From the NCBI GenBank assembly GCA_944325255.1, contig CALUZH010000010.1:1-64000 (forward strand): 64,000 bases of DNA. The letters are read 5' to 3'. The translations under genes and the position numbers were made by a program. This document shows positions 51,510-59,964 of the stretch, piece after piece (position 1 is the first letter of the stretch; every line of letters starts with the position of its first letter). Under the pieces are notes generated by a model. It saw nothing but the letters and a program-made list of their open reading frames with translations, had not been told where the DNA came from and did no database searches. Source of the stretch: an uncultured Erysipelotrichaceae bacterium (GTDB lineage Bacteria; Bacillota_I; Bacilli_A; Erysipelotrichales; Erysipelotrichaceae).

Positions 51510-52177
51510 AAGGCCATTTTTTCTAAAGCATTTTTGGCGGCATTTTTCTGGGCTTCTTTTTTGCTGCTGCCCTTGCCTTCGCCATAGGCTAAGCCGTCAA
51601 TTTTGACAAGAACCGTAAATTCAGGATTGTTGCTGGGGCCATGGCTTTCCACTACTTCATAAGTTATGGCCCGTCTGGAATCGGCTTGCACATATTCCTG
51701 CAATTTCGTTTTGTAGTCAATTTCCTGAAAATCATAAATATGATGTTTCATCACAATATCCAAGAGTTTAAAGACATTGTCGATGTCGGTATCGACATAG
51801 ATGGCCCCGATAAAGGCTTCAAACATATCGGCAATTATGGAGTCCCGATTGCGACCTCCGGTTTTTTCTTCGCCGACCCCCAGCAAAAGATAATCGTTGA
51901 GCTTAAATTCTCGGACAATCTTGGCCAACATCTTTTCACATACCAAATTAGCCCTGCGGGTTGTCATCTCGCCTTCCTTAATCGGCGGTTTTAAATCAAA
52001 TAGGCGCTTGGCCGAATAAATTTGTAAAACGGCATCACCCATAAATTCCAAACGCTCATTATCATGCAATGAACCGCGATGTTCATTAACATAGGAAGAG
52101 TGGGTGAAAGCCTGTTTGATTAAATTTTCATGATGGTAGGCAATACCGTATTTATCTAAAAAATCAAAAATCGTCAT
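51506..52177 (-). CDS. rnc: Ribonuclease III
   Basis: This 223-residue RNase III has the catalytic signature ERLEFMGDAVLQIYSAKRLF, a second acidic cluster (DMFEAFIGAIYVD) and a C-terminal double-stranded RNA-binding domain (GKGSSKKEAQKNAAKNAL). It processes rRNA precursors. It follows recG by 14 bp. The usual length is kept. Confidence 0.96.
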   Translation of the reverse strand: MTIFDFLDKYGIAYHHENLIKQAFTHSSYVNEHRGSLHDNERLEFMGDAVLQIYSAKRLFDLKPPIKEGEMTTRRANLVCEKMLAKIVREFKLNDYLLLGVGEEKTGGRNRDSIIADMFEAFIGAIYVDTDIDNVFKLLDIVMKHHIYDFQEIDYKTKLQEYVQADSRRAITYEVVESHGPSNNPEFTVLVKIDGLAYGEGKGSSKKEAQKNAAKNALEKMAL

Positions 52178-52191
52178 ACCTAGATTATACT

Positions 52192-54168
52192 CTAATCGCC
52201 GGCATTTAAAATTGCCTTATCATCAATTTCCCGATAATATTCATCCATGACTTTTTCATCACGCCGTTTTAAAAGTTCCCGCGCATCCTTTTTAGCCGCT
52301 TCAACAATTAAAGTATCATTCATAATATCCCCTAAAATAAAGGACGGAATCCCACTTTGCCGGGTGCCGATGATATCGCCCGGACCCCGCAATTTCAAAT
52401 CTTCTTGAGCAATATAAAAACCATCATTGGATTTTTCTAAAACCTTGAGTCTTTTTAAGGCTTCCGCATCCTTATTAGCCGTAAGCAAGAAGCACTTGCC
52501 CCTTTCATAACCTCTTTGAATACGACCCCGCAGTTGATGAAGCTGGCTTAAACCAAAACGATCGGCATCATAGACAATCATCATGGTGGCATTTACGACA
52601 TTGACCCCAACCTCCACAACTGTGGTCGCTACTAAAATATTAATATCGCCATTTAAAAATGCTTCCATCACCTTATCTTTTTCTTCCTCACTCATTTGCC
52701 CATGCAGAAGACCCAAACGATAAGTTTTAAATAAATCCTTTAAGGCTGCATAAAGATGGACGGCATCTTTGACATTGAGAGCTTCGGATTTATTGATGGC
52801 AGCGGCAATAAAGTAGACCTGTCTTTGGGCTTTTAAAGCTTCCTTGATCTTATCAATAATCGATACAATACTGTTTTCTTTAATTAAATAGGTGTCACAA
52901 CCCTTACGTCCCATAGGCAAACCTTCAATGGTTGAAACTTCCATATCACCATATATGGAAGCCGCCAAGGTCCGAGGGATCGGCGTTGCCGACATCATTA
53001 AAAGATCGACATTTTGACCCTTATTTTTTAATTTATGCCGTTGTTTAACACCGAAGCGCTGCTGCTCATCCGTAACGACCAAGCCTAAATTGGGATAGTA
53101 AACATCATCGGAAAAAAGCGCATGAGTACCGACAACAATATCATATTTACCCTCACTAATCGCTTTTTTAATATCCCCGTTATCTTTTTTATTGCCACAA
53201 AGCAAGGCAATATTTAAATTCGGAAAAAGCTTACTTAAACTTTGATAATGCTGCTTGGCCAAGACCGAAGTCGGAGCCATAAAGGCCCCCATATAAGAAC
53301 TCAAGCTATTGGCATATAAGGCCAAAGCCGCTATTATCGTTTTGCCCGAGCCGACATCGCCTTGCATAAGACGGGTCATGGTCAAGGGTTTTTTTAAATC
53401 TTCCAATATCTCCCCAAGAGCCTTTTTTTGTTCAAGGGTCAATTCAAAGGGCAGGTTCTTGATGGCGGTTGCCATTTTATCCATAGAAAAATCTTTAACT
53501 TCTTTTGGCGTCAATGAGACCTGACGGCGACTTTCAAGCACAAGATAAAAACGCAAAAATTCATCATATTTTAAACGAACAATGGCTTTTTTCAAAGCGC
53601 TTTTGGATGTGGGAAAATGGATATTCCGATAAGCTTCTTCAAGTGATATCAAACCGTGACGCTCAATAAATTCTTGCGGTAAATTATCCTTGATTATGGC
53701 TGTTTTTAAGGCCTTATCGACCATTTTTGCAATATCGCTTTGCCGCATTCCTTCTTTCAGAGAATAGACAGCCTTGATACCCAATTCTTCATTTAAGGAA
53801 TGGGTTGTATAATTTAAGGCAGTAAAGTTATTTTGGCCGTCATATCGACCTTTTATAACCAAAGTCGCATTTTCTTTGAGATTTTTAATCCATGGACGGT
53901 TAAAAATAGTAACATTGATTACTTCCTCATCATATAAGACCTTAAAGCGGGTAATGGCTCTTTTACCAAAGCGATAAGTTCCCGGATATGATAAAAGCCT
54001 TCCTTCAAAAAGCAGGTTGTCGCCCTTTTGCCATTCTTTAAAAGCTTTAGTTACATTTTCTTCGTAACGATAGGGATAATAACGCAAAAGGCCCTCGACA
54101 TCATTGATGTCCAGGGCTTTTAAAATAGCTAAGCGCCGCGGGGTCAATTGTAATTCTTTAAGGTCCAT
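52192..54168 (-). CDS. recG: ATP-dependent DNA helicase RecG
   Basis: This 658-residue helicase has an N-terminal wedge OB domain and SF2 motifs: Walker A (MQGDVGSGKT), motif II TDEQQRFGVKQR near residue 367, motif III MSATPIPRTLA and the C-terminal TRG region. Motif II is DEQQ where DEQH is usual. RecG unwinds branched DNA at stalled forks. No Shine-Dalgarno sequence precedes its ATG, which lies 9 bp after the PepSY gene. Confidence 0.95.
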   Translation of the reverse strand: MDLKELQLTPRRLAILKALDINDVEGLLRYYPYRYEENVTKAFKEWQKGDNLLFEGRLLSYPGTYRFGKRAITRFKVLYDEEVINVTIFNRPWIKNLKENATLVIKGRYDGQNNFTALNYTTHSLNEELGIKAVYSLKEGMRQSDIAKMVDKALKTAIIKDNLPQEFIERHGLISLEEAYRNIHFPTSKSALKKAIVRLKYDEFLRFYLVLESRRQVSLTPKEVKDFSMDKMATAIKNLPFELTLEQKKALGEILEDLKKPLTMTRLMQGDVGSGKTIIAALALYANSLSSYMGAFMAPTSVLAKQHYQSLSKLFPNLNIALLCGNKKDNGDIKKAISEGKYDIVVGTHALFSDDVYYPNLGLVVTDEQQRFGVKQRHKLKNKGQNVDLLMMSATPIPRTLAASIYGDMEVSTIEGLPMGRKGCDTYLIKENSIVSIIDKIKEALKAQRQVYFIAAAINKSEALNVKDAVHLYAALKDLFKTYRLGLLHGQMSEEEKDKVMEAFLNGDINILVATTVVEVGVNVVNATMMIVYDADRFGLSQLHQLRGRIQRGYERGKCFLLTANKDAEALKRLKVLEKSNDGFYIAQEDLKLRGPGDIIGTRQSGIPSFILGDIMNDTLIVEAAKKDARELLKRRDEKVMDEYYREIDDKAILNAGD

Positions 54169-54177
54169 AAACTTATA

Positions 54178-54924
54178 TCAATTATCGATTTCGTTATTCA
54201 AAACTTCACCGCTGGCAGCATCAATAACGACCTTATATTCATTATTAGCGCAACGATAATCAATTTCCATAACGGCTGTTTGACGCCAATATTCCTCATC
54301 AATACTGACATCATAAACATCTTCTTGTTTAATATCATTGGCTGAAAAAGCGATATCAAAAGCTTCATTCCAAGTGATATCGGCCTTAAAAGCGACATAA
54401 GGATCATCATTTCTTTCACTTCGTTCCTTAAAAACTTCGCCACTTAAGATATTGACCTTTGCCTCATATTCCAGCTTTTCATCGACAAATTCCACATCAT
54501 AAAGACCATCTTGGTTTTCATCTTGGTCAACCTGTACTTCACTTATTAAAGATCTGTCAGTGGCAAAGTGTTCAAGTACCATATTTAAGGCTTCATTAAA
54601 TTCATCAGCCAAAGAAAGAGATTTATCGTTTTCCGGAACATTTAAAGTCTCATCTTGGGAAGGACTTACTGTATCATCGGCCGTTAAATCATTATACATC
54701 AGCACTTCACCATTTTTGCTTAAACGAAATTCGGCCCTTCTTCCTCCTTCTTCCAACAAGATATAAAAGCCATCATCTTCCTTGCGGCTTTGGCTGACAG
54801 TTGTTTTGGAAGCATCCATAGCACTATAATCCATAGCGATATCAATGGCCTTATCCAAAGCGATTTCTTCGCTTTGACAAGCTGCTAAAATTAAAACCAA
54901 AATACCAATTATCCATTTTTTCAT
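54178..54924 (-). CDS. PepSY-domain lipoprotein
   Basis: This 248-residue lipoprotein has lipobox LAAC (cysteine at residue 16) and two PepSY-like repeats: EVQVDQDENQDGLYDVEF with KVNILSGEVF, and SIDEEYWRQTAVMEIDY with VVIDAASGEVL. PepSY proteins often inhibit or chaperone extracellular proteases. The ATG at 54924 follows AAGGAGAC. It is followed by recG, and it lies 11 bp downstream of the broken aldo/keto-reductase gene. Confidence 0.8.
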   Translation of the reverse strand: MKKWIIGILVLILAACQSEEIALDKAIDIAMDYSAMDASKTTVSQSRKEDDGFYILLEEGGRRAEFRLSKNGEVLMYNDLTADDTVSPSQDETLNVPENDKSLSLADEFNEALNMVLEHFATDRSLISEVQVDQDENQDGLYDVEFVDEKLEYEAKVNILSGEVFKERSERNDDPYVAFKADITWNEAFDIAFSANDIKQEDVYDVSIDEEYWRQTAVMEIDYRCANNEYKVVIDAASGEVLNNEIDN

Positions 54925-54935
54925 CTTTTGTCTCC

Positions 54936-55733
54936 TTAATACCAATCATGTTTTTCATGCCGATCTAAGCCGGCTAAAAGTTTAAGTTCTTCCGCATTGA
55001 AACCAAAATCAAAAATATCCAAATTCGCTCTTAAATGATCGCGATCCTTAGATCCGGGTATCACTATTACCTTTCTTTCAATATTGAAACGTAAGATAAT
55101 TTGAGCCGGACTCTTTTGATATTTTATTGCCAAATCCTTTATTAAAGGATCATTCATCATTTCCAGATTATATCCCCGACCTCCTAAAGGATACCAGCTC
55201 TGGACGGCCAAATCTAAATTTTGTAAATAACTCACATTGTCACTGTCCTGATAATAAGGATGAAGTTCATTTTATACAAGTACCGGCTTTGTTTGACAGT
55301 GTGGCAAAAAATAATCTATTTTTTTTCGATAATAACAGGAAAGACCGGCCATTTTTACCTTGCCCGAAGCAATGGCTTCTTCAATAGCCCGATAAGCATC
55401 AAGATCGTTGTAAGATGGATGATGCAACATCATAATATCGATATAATCAAGCTTTAAACGGGCCAAGGCTTGATCAATTGCGGCTTTGGCTCGATCATAT
55501 TCACTAGGATAAAGCTTAGTTATAAGGATATAATCTTCACGCTTTAAACCGCTTCTTCGAAGCCCTTCTCCAACAGCGCCTTCATTATCATACAAAGATG
55601 CCGTATCAAAAAGACGATAACCGACATCTGAGGCATCCATTATTGCTTTGATACAAATATCGCCCTTTAAACTGTATGTTCCTAAACCTACCAAAGGGAT
55701 ATCAATGCCATTATTTAGTTTAATTGTTTCCAT
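54936..55733 (-). pseudogene. Aldo/keto reductase interrupted by one in-frame stop
   Basis: The frame from 55733 to 54936 encodes a complete aldo/keto reductase of 265 residues except for TAA at codon 154 (55272-55274). The text reads KPVLV-stop-NELHPYYQ, where homologues have glutamine, so CAA changed to TAA. The catalytic residues D43, Y48, K73 and H104 lie in the first part; the NADP-binding VIPGSKDRDHLRANLDIF lies in the second. No other damage is visible, which suggests a recent mutation, a sequencing error or readthrough. Confidence 0.85.
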
Positions 55734-55788
55734 TTTTCTTCTTTCAGGCTTGTATTTACCAAATAATTAAGTTAAAATTATTAAGCAT

Positions 55789-55873
55789 CCCCGAATGGCG
55801 GAATTGGTAGACGCATACGACTCAAAATCGTACGGAGCAATCCATGCCGGTTCAAGTCCGGCTTTGGGGACCA
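55789..55873 (+). tRNA. tRNA-Leu (CAA)
   Basis: The acceptor stem CCCCGAA pairs with TTTGGGG, the D-arm reads TGGCGGAATTGGTAGACGC and the anticodon loop CTCAAAA gives anticodon CAA at 55823-55825. It has a long variable arm, GGTTCAAGTCC as T-arm, and an encoded CCA at 55871-55873. The tRNA reads UUG. It borders a decayed mobile element and may be its attachment site. Confidence 0.95.
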
Positions 55874-56002
55874 TTTTTATTTTAGCTTATCAGTCCTGTA
55901 GCGGTCAAACCCCTTGCTCAGGGCTTTTTTTATGCCTCATTTGTTGACATAATTGCATAATATCATATTACTGTTACCATTTTGTTACCATTTATACGGT
56001 AT
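55874..56002. repeat. Intergenic junction with exact tandem 11-bp repeat
   Basis: TGTTACCATTT occurs twice in direct tandem (55972-55982 and 55983-55993). Upstream, CCCTTGCTCAGGG with a run of T (55911-55931) could be a weak terminator. The location just 3' of an intact tRNA gene, next to element-derived sequence, suits an integrase arm-binding region. Confidence 0.45.
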
Positions 56003-57460
56003 TTAATGGAAACTTAAAAGTTTACCTTCGCCGTCAAAAGAGTTTGGTGATATTTGTTTAGATCTTTGCAATGATTTGTCATCCATTCCAATGGAATATT
56101 GCTTACCACTATTGACAACATCCTCATTATTTGAGATATTGTTGTCAGAAGGAGCGACTGATCCAGGTAATGCTGGTAATCCAGGTAATGCTGGTGTACG
56201 GTTGCTCCTTTTAATCTGTGTGGCATCATAATCGGAATCATTGACAATATTCCCGTTATCTGAGATATTATCATTGAAAGTGGTAGTGCCATTTGCGCTC
56301 TCCGTTGACTGGAGCTGGCGGAATGACATACTATCACTTTTTTCATTATTTTGTCTTCCATTATTGATATATTCCGAAAAATTTGAGACATTATCTCTGA
56401 TAGCGGAATCTGTCGTCCAGTACCCCCTGCTTATCAGGGCCTGGTTGTATAAGCGACGAATTTCCGCTATTTTTATCGGCATAATTATTATGATTTGAAG
56501 AAGTTTCTGTATTTGATTCACCAAACATATCAACGTTGTTGTTATCCTGTACAGAATTATTGACATATTCTTGAGAATTTGAGATATTATTACCAGAAGA
56601 ATAGTCACTGCGATGGGTGCTTTCGTTTTCGATAGTGCCCCCCATAGGGGTTAAGTCCCCTAACTCGCGGTGGCTATTTTTTATATTTATAATGTCATAA
56701 AGGGTGGAACTGCCATTGGCATTGTGTTCAACCACAAGTTCCCCATCATAAAGTTTCTAGTCAGTAATTTTGCCCTTATTATCTTTAACAGGTATTCCAA
56801 AAGTTACATCATAGTGCGTAAAACCTTTTTGTCCGATATCCGGATCTCCTTGATGTACTTTGTTATTGTAATTTTCCTGATATGATGGATTTCTGGCAAC
56901 ACTTACGACATCGCCAAAGTCACTAACGATTCTGTTTTTGGTCCTTAGAATACCAGGGGCTTCTTTTCCGATTCTTCTAGAGTATTTAGAATATAAATAT
57001 TCATTCCTATCATATTCGGTATAGTCAATAACGCTTCCATCATCATTGATTGTGAATTGTTTGCCGATATTATCGTTAAGATATTTCTTTACCCTTTTTA
57101 GATCTGTTGCTTCTGATCTCGATATTGCATTATCGGCCAAAGCCGCCACCTGCAGTTGGCGATTGATTAGACATATAATGACGACATTTTTCAAAGTATA
57201 AAGATCATGAGTCTGACTGAATTTTCTTCTGTTTCCGCTTGGAGTATACGGATCAGTTCCGTTTTATATTCCTCGGACGTTAATTTCAGAGTTTATTTTA
57301 TTTTCAACTAATAGACTTTTGTCTAGAATCGTTGACATCTTCTTGAGAATTTGAGTTACTAGCAGTAGAAGATTGTACAAGGTCGTCGGACAATTGAAGT
57401 CCGAGTACTTTGGTTACAATCTCTTTTTTGTTTTGCCTATAGGATAAAGTAATCTTTGAT
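56003..57460 (-). pseudogene. Decayed phage or integrative-element polyprotein gene
   Basis: Read on the minus strand, several fragments belong to one former coding sequence. From about 57460 a segment with KVLGLQLSDDLVQ ends in a stop near 57310. A second fragment (57194-56757) contains DFGDVVSVARNPSYQENY and ends in TAG, where the same frame continues as KLYDGELVVEHN to 56391. After a frameshift the third fragment ends at 56003. The sequence resembles the large polyvalent proteins of phages and conjugative elements, whose domains are joined by repeated linkers. No intact mobile-element gene remains. Confidence 0.65.
56111..57360 (-). repeat. Five copies of a degenerate ~33-bp repeat
   Basis: The copies begin at about 56111, 56240, 56363, 56559 and 57330 and share a plus-strand core like ATTGACATATTC then about eight variable bases and TTTGAGATATTAT. 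On the coding strand they encode a peptide such as NNISNSQEYVNN, DNVSNFSEYINN, DNISDNGNIVND, NNISNNEDVVNS and ASNSNSQEDVND. They lie inside the decayed polyprotein gene. Spacing of three neighbours is about 125 bp. Confidence 0.7.
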
Positions 57461-57489
57461 TACAGTATTTATAAACAATAAGTTTAATA

Positions 57490-57999
57490 TTACTTTCCCG
57501 CATAATCATAAGCATAAATAATGATGGTCACTCCCAAATACAATAATTCAATCAAAGCATTAATAGCTAAAAAGTGAAGTGTCAATGCCATGATCAACAT
57601 CAACATAAAAAGGTATATGGCCAAGATATAACGATCTTTTTTCATAAAGACAGAGCGATGATATAAAATACGCAAAGTAAGCGTCGTTAAAAAGGCAAAG
57701 GTCGAATAAGCAATAATAATATGAATATCAGCCAAATATCTTTTATCGCTATAAGGGAAAAAGGCACATAAAAGAATAAAGACCGTCAATAACCGACGAA
57801 TTAAGGGACTTATAGTATCTTTTGTACCGTTATAAACAATAATAGCTATCAATATCCCCAATAACGATACAGCTAAATAACCATATTTATTTTGCGTCAA
57901 TGTGGAAAGATTATCACGAAAAAGATCGCCCTTAGAAATAAGAGCGATCAAATAAATAATCGTTAGAAAAGACAAAAGATGAAAATTAGTTTTTTTCAT
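57490..57999 (-). CDS. Hypothetical membrane protein
   Basis: I do not recognise this 169-residue protein. It has five hydrophobic segments and a histidine in a membrane-proximal loop ([11 protein letters not shown]). It overlaps udp by 14 bp and is transcribed with it, so a role in nucleoside use or a general membrane role is possible. It is the last intact gene before the decayed mobile element. Confidence 0.65.
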   Translation of the reverse strand: MKKTNFHLLSFLTIIYLIALISKGDLFRDNLSTLTQNKYGYLAVSLLGILIAIIVYNGTKDTISPLIRRLLTVFILLCAFFPYSDKRYLADIHIIIAYSTFAFLTTLTLRILYHRSVFMKKDRYILAIYLFMLMLIMALTLHFLAINALIELLYLGVTIIIYAYDYAGK

Positions 58000-58762
58000 C
58001 GGCGATTAGATTTCTTATTGCCGCAATAGCTACCCTTATAGCCTTATCGGTATCATGAACCTGGATATTTTCTAAGCCCGCCTTGGCCCGTTCTTGATTA
58101 GCAACAGCCAAAAAAACACTGCCGCAGCGGACATTGAGATATTGGGCAACAATAAACAAAGCTGCCGATTCCATTTCACTGGCCTTGGTATGCAATCTGA
58201 GCCAAGCATCCCACTTATTTAAAAGCTCGGCATGATTTGGCAAAGTTTCCGGACGATGTTGACCATAAAAGGCATCCTTGCATTGAACAATACCCACATG
58301 ATAAGCGACACCCATATCTTTACCAGCCTTAACCAAGGCATTGGTCACATCAAGATTAGCTACAGCCGGAAATTCAATCGGTGCATATTCTTTACTGGTA
58401 CCTTCAAAACGAATAGCCCCGGTAGCGATGACAATATCGCCACCCTTTACTTCCAAGTCCATGCCACCGCAAGTTCCGACTCGGATAAAAGTATGAGCAC
58501 CGCATTTAACCAATTCTTCCATCGCTATTGAAGCGCTGGGACCACCGATACCGGTAGATGTAACTGAAACCTTAACACCATCCAAAGTTCCGGTATAAGT
58601 CATAAACTCGCGACTGTCGCCAACTAAAACCGGATTATCAAAATAAGCGGCAATTTTACTTGTCCTTTTAGGGTCACCCGGCAAGATGACATATTCTCCC
58701 ACATCGCCCTTACCGACACCGATATGATATTCTTTTCCTGAGCCTTCCGTATAATCAATCAT
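57986..58762 (-). CDS. udp: Uridine phosphorylase
   Basis: This 258-residue PNP/UDP-1 family enzyme has [14 protein letters not shown], the phosphate-binding [24 protein letters not shown] and the ribose-binding SEMESAALF. These favour uridine phosphorylase over purine phosphorylase. It splits uridine into uracil and ribose 1-phosphate. The start at 58762 follows GAGGTGAAC; a TATAAT lies upstream. It complements the cdd and psuGK functions in the window. Confidence 0.88.
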   Translation of the reverse strand: MIDYTEGSGKEYHIGVGKGDVGEYVILPGDPKRTSKIAAYFDNPVLVGDSREFMTYTGTLDGVKVSVTSTGIGGPSASIAMEELVKCGAHTFIRVGTCGGMDLEVKGGDIVIATGAIRFEGTSKEYAPIEFPAVANLDVTNALVKAGKDMGVAYHVGIVQCKDAFYGQHRPETLPNHAELLNKWDAWLRLHTKASEMESAALFIVAQYLNVRCGSVFLAVANQERAKAGLENIQVHDTDKAIRVAIAAIRNLIADEKN

Positions 58763-58867
58763 TAGGTTCACCTCTTTCATCCCCATTATAACATGCCCAT
58801 GGTACCTATTGATTATTAAATCTCTTTACAAAAACCCCCGCTTTATATTATTATTAAACATGCCTTT

Positions 58868-58941
58868 AGGGGTTTCGTACAATGGTAGTATACCGGTCTC
58901 CAAAACCGTTGATGGGGGTTCGATCCCCTCAACCCCTGCCA
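58868..58941 (+). tRNA. tRNA-Trp (CCA)
   Basis: AGGGGTT pairs with AACCCCT in the acceptor stem, the anticodon stem is CCGGT/ACCGT-like with loop CTCCAAA and anticodon CCA (58900-58902), the T-arm contains GGTTCGATCCC, and GCCA is encoded at the 3' end. TTTACA upstream with an AT-rich -10 is a possible promoter. Confidence 0.96.
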
Positions 58942-58951
58942 TTAAAAAAAT

Positions 58952-58978
58952 AATCCGGATTTCTTGTCCGGATTTTTT
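58952..58978. terminator. Terminator between tRNA-Trp and the CPBP gene
   Basis: AATCCGGA and TCCGGATT enclose seven bases and are followed by TTTT. It can serve tRNA-Trp and the convergent CPBP gene. Confidence 0.85.
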
Positions 58979-58984
58979 ATTTTT

Positions 58985-59911
58985 CTAGATAATAATCATT
59001 AAGATTGAATGGCCGATAATCAAAATAAGAGCGGCGATAATGCTTGGTCTTGTAAGGAAGGCCTTCCATATAGCTTGGGCATGATTATGTCGGGATATCC
59101 GGACATAACGATATATCTTGGTAAAGACAAAGACAATGGCCAAAAAATATAAGACAAAAAGAATAATAGCTACGACCACATAATATTGTATAGGAATAAT
59201 CGACATTCCATAAATAACGGCATTAAAAATAATATGGATAATAATCGCCGGCTGGATACTGTGGTAACGCAAAGTTACCTTTGTCAAAAATAAAGACATG
59301 ACAAAGCTTGGCAGCATCTCGGAAAAAGAAACATGGGATAAGGCATAAAATAAGGCGATCGCCCAAAGAGCGAAACGATTGCCATAACGACCCATGGCCC
59401 TTAAAAGAACACCACGGAAGGCAAATTCTTCTAAAAGCGGCGAAACAATCACATAGAGAAAAATATATAGGGGATTGAAAAGATAATTCGTTTCAAAAGT
59501 GATGCCAACCGGCGAAACAATTTCTTCGCCCAAAGGCAGATAGCTGCTTAAGACCATGGTGAAAAAAATCGCTGCCGTTCCCAAGGCAATAAAAACGACA
59601 CTCAAAACAAACAAGTCTTTAAATTTGATATTGCACTTGCGCCAAACATCTTGAAACTTGACCTTGGCCGAGGCAAAAAGGGCCAGAGTCGGAACCAGGG
59701 TTCCAACCACAAACAATAAGTAGATAAGACCGACATAATAATATTGATTGTTTAAAAAAGCATTTAATTCCGGCACTGTCCTGAGATAAGAAGTAATAAC
59801 CGAAGGTACATATAAGACCAAAAGAATATATAGGCAGAATATCAAACCGACGGTCGTGAAATCTCTTTTGACATAATTAATGCTTACAACCTTGCTTTTT
59901 CTGTTGCTCAT
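58985..59911 (-). CDS. CPBP-family intramembrane metalloprotease
   Basis: This 308-residue protein has about eight membrane segments and the CPBP/Abi motifs: EEFAFR with E161, E162 and R166, then FYALSHVSF with H193, and IHIIFNAVIYG with H226 and N230. These are Rce1-like proteases; bacterial members include bacteriocin self-immunity and protein-processing enzymes. TATAAT lies 7 nt before the ATG and no Shine-Dalgarno sequence is present. It is divergent from an FAD protein gene that also has a leaderless arrangement. Confidence 0.88.
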   Translation of the reverse strand: MSNRKSKVVSINYVKRDFTTVGLIFCLYILLVLYVPSVITSYLRTVPELNAFLNNQYYYVGLIYLLFVVGTLVPTLALFASAKVKFQDVWRKCNIKFKDLFVLSVVFIALGTAAIFFTMVLSSYLPLGEEIVSPVGITFETNYLFNPLYIFLYVIVSPLLEEFAFRGVLLRAMGRYGNRFALWAIALFYALSHVSFSEMLPSFVMSLFLTKVTLRYHSIQPAIIIHIIFNAVIYGMSIIPIQYYVVVAIILFVLYFLAIVFVFTKIYRYVRISRHNHAQAIWKAFLTRPSIIAALILIIGHSILMIII

Positions 59912-59918
59912 ATGCCAA

Positions 59919-59958
59919 ATTATAAAACAATTGCTCCCCCATGTAAAACAGTTATAAT
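59919..59958. promoter_or_regulatory. Divergent leaderless promoters
   Basis: The minus-strand promoter has TTACAT (59941-59946), a 16-nt spacer and TATAAT (59919-59924), 7 nt before the CPBP ATG. The plus-strand promoter has TTGCTC (59931-59936), a 16-nt spacer and TATAAT (59953-59958), 6 nt before the FAD-protein ATG. The promoters are interleaved in 53 bp. Confidence 0.65.
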
Positions 59959-59964
59959 GATGAT

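Noticed and set aside
56240-57200. Functional toxin gene
   Set aside because: In-frame stop codons and a frameshift interrupt the sequence several times, and no intact start or immunity gene is present.
56111-57360. CRISPR array
   Set aside because: The repeat units are degenerate, irregularly spaced (about 125 to 770 bp) and inside a former coding sequence; no cas genes are present.
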